A DNA stretch of 64,000 bases, from positions 62,886,352 to 62,950,351 of the forward strand of contig NC_059503.1 in NCBI RefSeq assembly GCF_914767665.1, read 5' to 3'. Shown piece after piece: positions 56,620-64,000 of this stretch. This DNA is from Harmonia axyridis. Lineage: Eukaryota > Arthropoda > Insecta > Coleoptera > Coccinellidae. The translations under genes were made by a program, and so were the position numbers. Positions within the stretch are counted from its first letter, which is position 1. Every line of letters starts with the position of its first letter. Under the pieces are notes generated by a model that did not search any database, was not told the DNA's origin, and saw only the letters and a program-made list of their open reading frames with translations.

Positions 56620-57090
56620 GGTGGCGAGTTGATTGATAAGAAATGTATAGCTGAATTTTTTCTCCTATTATGAAGTGCAATAGGAATGGGAATAATAAAC
56701 TCAGAAGAAGGAATAGACGAGAAACAGATCGATTTATATTTATAGACCATCAAAAATGCCAGGTACTTGCCCTCGAGGAGGTAATCTGAACAATTCTATT
56801 ACTGCAGTAACGGTGAACATTGTAAGCCAATAAATTACATGAAAAAGAAACGTTACGACATCGATCTGGGAAGAAGCAATATTATGTATTTTTGGAAAAT
56901 GAGGAAGTAAAGGTGATAAGAAGGATCCTCCAATCTAACATTCTTCGATATAACAATCTAACATCCTTCAATCCTACATAACAATGTAGGATTGAAAGAT
57001 GTTAGGTGTTTAGAGTAAATGTTGCTACTATTTCTCGACACATTTTACAACTTATTCAAACATTTGGACGCCACATTAGTCAGATATCCA
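56620..57090. other. Unassigned stretch with short ATCTAACATCCTTC repeats
   Basis: Near 56930-57005 a short motif (AATCTAACATYCTTC) occurs several times, including one inverted copy. No gene was recognised. Confidence 0.4.
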
Positions 57091-57925
57091 TGAAGGCTTG
57101 GTTAATCGATCGTCTAGAGGTATGATTCGATTACCTGCCTTTCCACTTCTTCTCCGTGACTTTGTCGGATTTGTAATAATTGAACTCTTCTTGATTATTT
57201 ACTATATTTACAAAGCCACAATACAGTACAAACACAGTTTATACGGTACTGAATTTCGTCTTGAACTCTAGTTTTAATTACTCGAAACGTCTTCGATATG
57301 TCACGTCTTCGTCTTATCACAAGTTTCGGTCGCCTCGTTCGCGACTCGTCTTGATCTAGTCCGCGAACCGTCTTTTCGTCTCAAGTTTCAACTGACAGAA
57401 CTAACTCTTACTTCGACTTAGACCGAACTTGAACTTTACTCGTCTTCGACTTAACTTGAACTGACTCTTGACTCGAACTTACTTCGTCTCCTGACCGCAA
57501 CTTACCCCTTCCACTTTGAATATCCTTCCCTCCTTCCGGCTTGACCACACCCTTAGGGAAAGTACCATCCCCTAGTCCAATAAGAGTTTTGCCGTACCGC
57601 CCACAAAGATCTTCGCGGATTCTTGGAAATCGAATATTCTCGAAGGACTAGAACCTGATACACAGATGTGACACATCTGGTACAACCGTCTTGTTCTGGA
57701 ACTCTTTCAACCCCAGTAAGTCTCTTAAGATTTACAACCGACATGACACATCTTCGACACCCCGAAGAATTACACATCCTGTTTACATTATATGTACAAT
57801 AACAATTCGTTCCCTGTAAATTCATTAAAACCGTCATGCCTTCGACACTTGAAGAAACTAATAGGTCTCCAAGCATCCTGTTGGCCATCTCAATTATTTA
57901 CAGGGAACAATAACTGGATTCTACA
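57091..57925 (-). mobile_element. Solo LTR with TCCA duplication and intact 111-codon frame (copy H)
   Basis: A complete minus-strand copy flanked by TCCA at 57087-57090 and 57926-57929. The internal frame is open from ATG (57888) for 111 codons, identical in length to copies A and D. Its 3' terminus reads CCTTCA rather than CCTACA. Confidence 0.9.
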
Positions 57926-58039
57926 TCCATTTAATCAAAAATTAAGGAAAACAATACGAAGTAGGTAACCTAATTCAAATGCCAAAATGCGTATGGTTCT
58001 ATTATTTTCCGTTCATGGTTGAATGGTCGGAATAAAAAA

Positions 58040-58620
58040 ATCTTCTGAACGGAATTTTTATTTGTGTTTGTTGTGTTTCACAGACAAAAGTCAAATGCTT
58101 CAAGTACTGTCTCCTGCGAGTGTAAGAAGCAGGTTTTTCAGATACTTTTGAGAAATAAAGAGCAAGGAAGCCCATTTCGCAGAGGACTTTGCGATGTTCA
58201 ATCACGAAAACGAGACAAGACCACTTCAGAAGACAGGGATAAAGTTGTGAATTATTTCGAACGTTGAAATGAAACCATGAAAGAGATAAGTAACAGACAA
58301 ACATTTGATGAAATTCATAAAGAAATCTACCAATAACGAGAGATATGCAGAATATTGGTGCGGTGAATTTATTTCGCGCACTGCATCAGAATTCTGATAC
58401 TGGGGTACCTCTCTTCAGAAGAACTCACATCTATATGCAAGACAAAGTAACTGCAGATATCATTAGATAAGAGGGAAGTTACCCTAAAGACAACCGTTCA
58501 AGAATGTGGTTCAACATGAGGCAACAGATACAAGGAAGGAAGTTTTGTCCTCTACAAAACATAAGGATTGAAAATACTGAGACAGTGAGTATTGGTAACA
58601 TCAGGATGAAAGGAATATAA
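58040..58620 (+). other. Degenerate coding-like stretch, unidentified
   Basis: The plus-strand frame 58064-58267 (SSTVSCECKKQVFQILLRNK..., RDKTTSEDRDKVVNYFER) has a protein-like composition with a Cys pair followed by charged residues. After a stop, ISNRQTFDEIHKEIYQ follows in the same frame. It recalls an insect repeat-encoded protein type but I cannot name it. Confidence 0.25.
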
Positions 58621-59100
58621 TTTTCCGTATATTGGTTTCTTTATTCCAGAAAAAAATTCAAGAATACCAACACAAAACCTTTCATTTTGTATCATATTAT
58701 TGTAATCTATTGCAAAGTATAATGAGAGCATGTGAAGTAAAGAAATTCAATACGAATGCTAGCAGTAACAAAATGGCGAATGCACCGGGTCGGATTTCTT
58801 CAATTTTACATTCATTCATTTACATTAATAAAAAGCAGTGCGATACACGTAGAGACACGACATTAAAGAGAATGCCTAAAATAGGCATTCATTTTTCCAT
58901 TCTTGTCGAATTATGTTCATGCAATAGTGCGAATTTCCGTGCTCGTTCATTGTCGCTGAAAAGACAATGAATGAAATGAAAAGTGTACCTATCCAAGTGA
59001 GTTTCAATCATCTTAATCATCAAAAACGCATAGAAAAGATAACAAAACAGATTGTTCCATATATGGAATATCAGGCAGTGTTAGAATCTAATAACATTGC
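58621..59100. other. Unassigned stretch
   Basis: A 112-codon plus-strand frame (58632-58970) with AT-rich composition and no recognisable features; not called as a gene. Confidence 0.35.
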
Positions 59101-59125
59101 ATATTTGCCGTAGATCCGGATCCAA

Positions 59126-59370
59126 AGTTCTATGAATGCCGTAAGGATATCCGATTTCGACAGTGAAGAATCCGATTTATCGGAAGAGGATGACACACAT
59201 CCAGGTAATACGGAACAAGCTAAAGGAAGACCAAGTGGAAACCTGCAGACTTCAGCAGATGTATAAAAGCAAGCGGAGAAAAGGAACACCAAAGGAAATC
59301 CCCCAAGAAGACTTGCGAAAGGATTGTTTGGATCATTTATCACATTGACAGGAAACACATCGCATAAGAT
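59126..59370 (+). other. Acidic coding-like frame, unidentified
   Basis: The plus strand reads SMNAVRISDFDSEESDLSEE followed by DDTHPGNTEQAKGRPSG, broken by one stop near 59265 and ending at TAAG after GNTSHKM. An acidic SEE/SDLSEEDD run is common at the N termini of piggyBac-like and other transposase proteins, but nothing downstream supports that. It may be related to the stretch at 58.04-58.62 kb. Confidence 0.25.
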
Positions 59371-59414
59371 GTAAATATCCGGGCTGCTTTAGGAAATAGT
59401 TATTTGTTTTACTA

Positions 59415-59500
59415 GGCAGCAAAGTAATAGATTGACTGCCGCGGCTGATAGTGCAGCTGATTCAGCAATTCAGCTGAGGCAGTCAATCTACTTTGCTGCC
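59415..59500. repeat. 86-bp hairpin
   Basis: GGCAGCAAAGTAATAGATTG and the following ACTGCC (59415-59440) pair with GGCAGTCAATCTACTTTGCT and the following GCC (59478-59500). An inner CAGCTGA/TCAGCTG dyad lies within the loop. Possibly a tiny MITE. Confidence 0.75.
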
Positions 59501-59569
59501 GAGTTGAAAATATAATTTTTTCTTCGATTCTTCATAATTTATTTGAGATATTGTAGTTTCAAACTATTA

Positions 59570-60515
59570 ACGGGTGTTTTTTTTTTTCGAGGTATATAAC
59601 TTCAAGTTGGCATTACTGTTCAAGATGGCGACCGATTTAACAGCTGTCAAGTGATTTATTCTCAGTTTGGTTTGGCAATTCATCATGAATAGACTCATGT
59701 CTCATGTCTGAACAATGCTTGCAAATAGTGCTATTTTATTTCGAAAATAATGATTCTGTGCGGGATACGTATCGCGCACTACGTCCATTTCATTTTGTTT
59801 AGCGATGAAGCGCACTTCTGGTTGAATGGCTACGTCAACAAACAAAACTGTCGTATTTGGAGTGAAGCTTATCCTCAAGTGTATGTCGAAACACCGTTAC
59901 ATCCAGAAAAACTGACTGATTGGTGCGCTTTATGGGCTGATGGAATCATTAGTCCGTACTTCTTCAAAAACGATGATGGCCAGAAAGTTACAGTCAATGG
60001 TGATCGGTATAGAGCCATGATTACTAACTTTTTCATTCCTGAATTGAACAACCATGATGTGCAGGAACTGTGGTTCCAACAAGACGGCGCAACATGTCAC
60101 ACAGCTCGTGCCACAATCGATTTATTGAAAGACACGTTTGGTGACCGCCTAATTTCACGTTTTAGACCTGTGAATTGGCCTCCAAGATCTTGTAATTTAA
60201 CACCGCCAGACTACTTTCTGTGCGGCTATGTTAAGTCATTGGTCAATGCGGATAAGCGACAAACCCTTGACCATTTGGAAGACAACATTCGCCGTGTTAT
60301 TGCCGATATACGGCCAGAAATGTGGGAAAAAGTCATCGCTAATTGGACGTCCAGATTGGACTACATCGGAGCCAGCCGTGGCGGTCATATGCCAGAAACC
60401 ATATTTAAAATGTAATGCCACAAGATGATCTTGCGAATAAATAAAATTCATGTCAATCTAATAATCCATCGTTTCATTGCAATTTGAAGTTCCATAGCTC
60501 TAAAAAAACAGCCTT
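59570..60515 (+). mobile_element. mariner-type element, DD41D, internally deleted, copy 1
   Basis: TA flanks (59568-59569, 60516-60517) bound ends resembling ACGGGTGTTTTTTT / AAAGGCTGTTTTTTT, extended by GAGGTATATAACTTCAAGTTG-like inverted-repeat text. The first 180 bp holds the start of the helix-turn-helix region (LQIVLFYFENNDSVRDTYRA after a broken start). Sequence then jumps straight to the catalytic domain, so roughly the DNA-binding half of the transposase is missing. Confidence 0.88.
59750..60415 (+). pseudogene. mariner-like transposase catalytic domain (DD41D)
   Basis: 221 codons from an ATG created by the deletion frame, so not the ancestral start. Catalytic residues are visible: FSDEAHF (Asp 19), FQQDGATCH (Asp 112, 92 residues later as in Mos1) and TPPDYFLCGYVK (Asp 154, 41 residues later), giving DD41D spacing. 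WPPRSCNL replaces the usual WPPRSPDL. The C-terminal part with LEDNIRRVIADIRPEMW is intact to TAA. The protein lacks the paired helix-turn-helix domains needed to bind the inverted repeats, so it cannot mobilise DNA alone. The rest of the domain remains open, suggesting a fairly recent deletion. Confidence 0.88.
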
Positions 60516-61189
60516 TACATTTCGCACAATCTTCCTATTTTTCCCGTAGTGATAAATTAAAACCAAATTTGATAAGAATCGTAATTGTTAGAATGATTGG
60601 TTGCTATGGAAATGAATATGTTCATAATAATTATAGTTTGACAACTTATGAAATGTTTTATTCCGATTGAAAATAATCATTTTGATGCCAAGGCAAGAAA
60701 GTCCTTACTTTTCTGCCTAGGCAGGAAAAGTGATAATTTGCTGATTGATATGTATCTGCAAAATTGCTGTCAATCGGAGAAAAATTCATTTGATATGTGT
60801 CGAATGTGAAATTCTATTGGGTCTTAAAAGAAAGACAGGAACTGCTTCCTACGTTTTCATACTGAATAATTTCTTTCGTTATGCTTTATTATTTTTTTGT
60901 TGCTTGATGTTCCATATGTGGCACAAATAAGTTTTTTTTAATTTTCGAAATTTTGAGTAGTATTTTATTTATTATTTCAACCTCTATCCAGAGATCAAGT
61001 TCTTCGCAAATCAAATAAAAATTCATGCGGTAAATCGAATACACTTCGACTTGTAAATGAACACAAAACGTACATCCTTCCAGGCCAACACTGATTCATG
61101 CAAGAAATGGAATCCTGATATTCCGTTATGCCAATGAAAAGATTTCTACGGCCTTATCTATTCACCTCTCCTCAAAACGAAAAGCCGCA
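60516..61189. other. AT-rich stretch with 25-bp palindrome at 60707-60731
   Basis: ACTTTTCTGCCTAGGCAGGA continuing to AAAGT is a near-perfect palindrome; nothing else was recognised. Confidence 0.5.
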
Positions 61190-61450
61190 TTAGTCCTAAC
61201 GCTCCCATCTCATCAATTCACCATTTTATCCTTACACGATCGCCGCCACCCCCAACCGGACCTTGACGGGCGTTTTCCGCTACGACACGGGACGACGCTC
61301 GGCGTCGTCTGCCGTCTCTTGGCGCCATTCACTCCTTCCCGGGTGACAGACAGACCAGACAAGAGGTAATTGGATGAAAAGATGGGGCTTGGGAGCACCG
61401 GGGGGTGGCTAATAACGCTAGGTGGAATTTGGGGGGTGGGGGGTTGAGAA
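61190..61450. promoter_or_regulatory. CpG/GC-rich island, possibly a promoter
   Basis: A block far richer in GC and CpG than the surroundings, with GACGACGCTCGGCGTCGTC (a perfect short stem), CCCAACCGGACC and a following G-rich run (GGGGGGTGGGGGGTTGAG) near 61432. The 61-codon minus-strand frame has no recognisable product. It may be a promoter or 5' exon of a host gene outside the recognisable part of the window. Confidence 0.25.
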
Positions 61451-61941
61451 CGACGACATCGTCATATTATGAGGAAATTCCTGGTGGATATTAAGGGGTG
61501 GGAACGTCTTGTTTACGTGCATGTAAATGGTGTGATGGATTAGGTCGAATCGACTCATTAGGTTGAATGTTGTAGTTTATGTTTTGAGACAATCTAATTG
61601 CAATTTCTGTTGTTTCTGTTCCGGGGGCACACAGCAAGCGTCACTGATTAGATTTCGACGGATATTGCGTTAACAGCTGGATATTATCGAGCGGATTACG
61701 CGATAACAACCGATTGGATTGATCATCCACTTATGATAACCTCCGATAAAATACCAATTGCCCATATATTCCAATCTGGGTCGATCAATTGTATAGTCAA
61801 TTGCAAAATGGTGTGAAACTTTAACACGTTAGTTTATTTTATTCTCAAGATACACAAGTACACATAATTAACTAAGTAACGGATGTTTAAACCGGGAACA
61901 GGCGGTAATATAATTGAAGATTTTTTTCTGAAATGAAAATA
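61451..61941. other. Unassigned stretch
   Basis: No supported features. Confidence 0.4.
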
Positions 61942-62870
61942 AAGTGTGTTTTTTTTTTCGAGGTATATAACTTTAAGTTGGCATAACTGTTCAAGATGGC
62001 GACCGATTTGACAGCGGTCAAGTGATTTATTCTCAGTTTGGTTTGGCAATTCGTCATGAATAGACTCACGCCTGAATAACGCTTGCAAATAGTGCAATTT
62101 CATTTCAAAAATAATGGTTCTGTGCGGAATACGTATCGTGCACTACGTCCATTAGCGATGAAGCGCACTTCTGGTTGAATGGCTACGTCAACAAACAAAA
62201 CTGCCGCATTTGGAGTGGAGCTAATCCTCAAGTGTATGTCGAAACACCGTTACATCCAGAAAAACTTACTACTTGGTGCGCTTTATAGTCTGGTGGAATC
62301 ATTGGTCCGTTCTTCTTCGAAAACGATGATGGCCAGAACGTGACAGTCAATGGTGATCGGTATAGAGCCATGATTACTAACTTTTTCATTTCTTAATTGA
62401 ACAACCATGATTTCCAGGAGCTGTGGTTCCAACAAGACGGCGCAACATGTCACACAGCTCGTGACACAATCGATTTATTGAAAGACACGTTTGGTGACCG
62501 CCTAATTTCACGTTTTGGACCTGTGAATTGGCCTCCAAAATCTTGTGATTTAACACCGCTAGACTACTTTCTGTGGGGCTATGTAAAGTCATTTGTCCAT
62601 GCGGATAAGCCACAAACCCTTCACCATTTGGAAGACAACATTCGCCGTGTTATTGCCAATATACGGCCACAAATGTTGGAAAAAGTCATCGAAAATTAGA
62701 CGTCCAGATTGGACTACATCTGAGCCAGCCGGCGATCATATGCCAGAAATCATATTTAGAATGTAATGCAACAAGATTATCTTGCGGATAAATAAAATTC
62801 ATGTCAATCGAATAATCCATCGTTGTTTCATTGCAATATAAAGTTCTATAGCTCTAAAAAAAACACCCTT
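61942..62870 (+). mobile_element. mariner-type element, DD41D, internally deleted, copy 2
   Basis: TA flanks (61940-61941 and 62871-62872); ends AAGTGTGTTTTTTTTTTCGA and AAGGGTGTTTTTTTTAGAGC. It is homologous to copy 1 throughout, including the jump from the helix-turn-helix start (MNRLTPE, LQIVQF...) to the catalytic domain at the same upstream breakpoint (CTACGTCCA). The downstream breakpoint is 11 bp further in, removing FILF-codon sequence. Confidence 0.88.
62153..62764 (+). pseudogene. Decayed mariner-like transposase, copy 2
   Basis: It corresponds codon for codon to copy 1 but has at least three premature stops: TAG for Trp in the GALW region near 62287, TAA at 62395 and TAG at 62697. 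The longest open part (62397-62699) keeps FQQDGATCHTA and TPLDYFLWGYVK, so both the second and third catalytic Asp are retained, and it has the ancestral WPPKSCDL that copy 1 changed. Confidence 0.88.
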
Positions 62871-63280
62871 TAAGCGGAAATGGAATTATTTTGTGAATTT
62901 TCATTGTTTTCAATTTAATATTGATTTTCAATTGAATATTATTTTGATGGAATATATTGGATCATGTTGAATCATATTTTGCAGTTGGGCTTTTAGCCTT
63001 TTACTGCTCGATATCAAAAATAATTCATCACTGGTGAAGTACTGTGTTCTGCTGTAGAAGGTGGCAATATACCAATAAAAATGTTTGTGTAATAATTACA
63101 CAATATATGTGCCAGACGATGTTTGTCTGAACACACTCCCCCCCAGGAAAGAGCCATCTTTGGTCTCTTGTGTTTCCTCTGGGCATTTACGTCATAGTCT
63201 CAAGCCTTCGTTATAAGGAGGTTTGCGTGATTTTCTCATTTCAATGAAGGACCTCACACTTAGTTCTATTAGATGGTCGT
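62871..63280. other. AT-rich stretch, nothing recognised
   Basis: No supported features. Confidence 0.4.
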
Positions 63281-63660
63281 CTAGGAATGGTATTTGCAGG
63301 TCCTCATGTATCCGTTAGCAGATGGATCTTCGCGGCAAATACCCAAGCAGGCCATGCGTAAGTCATGACCAGCCGATAGTGGACTTATAGAGAAGAATCT
63401 TGTTAGAAAGACACATTTTGCTGCTTTTGCAAAGTAGCGGTTGCAACGATGCCGCTGTTGTTTTTCCCTTCGTGGCAGCTGATGTGACGTGTTGTTTCCA
63501 AGTAATTTTCTTGTCAAGTATAATTTCCAGATACTTGGCTCCGTTTTTCCATTCAATCCTCCTACCGAACATTACGACGTGTCCTTGGGTATCTTTATCT
63601 TTTCGGCTGAAAAAAACAGCTTCGCACTTCTCAGGGTTCACTTCGATTCTCCATCGTTAA
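63281..63660 (-). pseudogene. Jockey-like RT thumb-region relic
   Basis: The minus-strand frame 63641-63363 reads NPEKCEAVFFSRKDK, GRRIEWKNGAKYLEIILDKK and WKQHVTSAATKGKTTAASLQ, the region after the RT active site in Jockey-clade proteins (equivalent to NTSKTVAIYFGG...KYLGVILDERM in J1-J4 but clearly another family). The N-terminal side is cut at about 63660 by a stop, and the C-terminal side is frameshifted to 63281. Confidence 0.78.
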
Positions 63661-64000
63661 GTATATTTCTGAAACATTCAGATACAATTTGTTCCTCTCA
63701 AATAACCCCCCTCTTATATTTTATCGAATAATTCTGAAACATTAAAGTTATTGGCAAATCGTTCGAGAGAGTTTAATGTATCATAACATTTGATATAGCC
63801 ACTTCTGGTGGTTAAAATTGATTTACAACTGATCGTAACCGCTTTAGCCCCGATACGAACAGGAATTTATATGCCTACCTACCTACATATTCCATTTTTC
63901 GGAGCATATTTATAACTGCGGGGGAAAAATGGTGAAATAAATAACAAAGGATATGGATAATGACTAGTTTATCGAAATGGAGAAATAGGACAGAGAAGTT
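63661..64000. other. Unassigned window end
   Basis: No supported features; the RT relic may extend faintly into 63661-63800 (NNLLSNDLPITL-like minus-strand text), but this is not reliable. Confidence 0.3.

Noticed and set aside
60190..60200. Asn in WPPRSCNL as a lost catalytic residue of the mariner transposase
   Set aside because: The third acidic residue is in TPPDYF a few residues on, which is intact; the changed site is the conserved but non-catalytic SPD position.

Overview
The window looks like AT-rich, transposon-dense nuclear DNA from an insect. A beetle is my best guess, but that is inference. The support is eukaryotic retrotransposons (Ty3/Gypsy, Jockey-like and other non-LTR, Penelope-like), Tc1/mariner and hAT transposons, and many short non-autonomous elements ending in CAGGGTG-type sequence. 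No long host gene is visible. Two or three short stretches with good splice-site context may be host exons, none of which I can name. No rRNA, tRNA or CRISPR array was recognised.

Layout. 1-8.2 kb: long-inverted-repeat element, a possible host terminal exon (minus strand), a solo LTR, a GC-rich island and a Tc1 relic. 8.27-10.22 kb: DNA element with about 115-bp inverted repeats and TATA target duplications. 10.3-11.5 kb: Jockey-like relic carrying a nested hairpin insertion. 13.58-14.71 kb: a 1.13-kb near-perfect palindrome made of two Penelope-like 3' ends, head to head. 15.6-16.3 kb: hAT relic. 20-26.6 kb: a terminal-inverted-repeat element and three non-LTR relics. 28.88-34.26 kb: a full-length Ty3/Gypsy retrotransposon. 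35-42.6 kb: solo LTRs, RT relics and a second head-to-head Penelope-like pair. 47.4-48.05 kb: a tandem LTR relic. 51-57.9 kb: two solo LTRs and a second copy of the 20-kb element family. 59.5-62.9 kb: two internally deleted DD41D-type mariner elements. 63.3-63.7 kb: an RT relic.

One solo-LTR family (TGTAGG...CCTACA ends, 4-bp target duplications, about 820-900 bp) is present eight times with no internal region in the window. Three copies keep the same open 111-codon frame.

The Gypsy element is the only apparently intact autonomous unit. It has 353-bp LTRs that look identical, a TACG target duplication, a primer-binding site matching the 3' end of tRNA-Trp, gag, a textbook -1 frameshift signal (GGGAAAC, 6-nt spacer, hairpin), a pol carrying protease, RT, RNase H and integrase, and a polypurine tract. 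It has no env. Its leader is unusual. About 450 bp after the first primer-binding site there is a second one, and directly before that lies a module homologous to the end of the LTR relic at 47.8-48.05 kb. Both modules fold as type III hammerhead ribozymes: the Gypsy copy has an extraordinary 11-nt loop-loop complementarity but a U4C core change, and the relic copy has a canonical CUGAUGA...GAAA core. A hammerhead in the LTR end/leader of an insect Gypsy lineage, resembling plant retrozymes, is the most interesting signal here.
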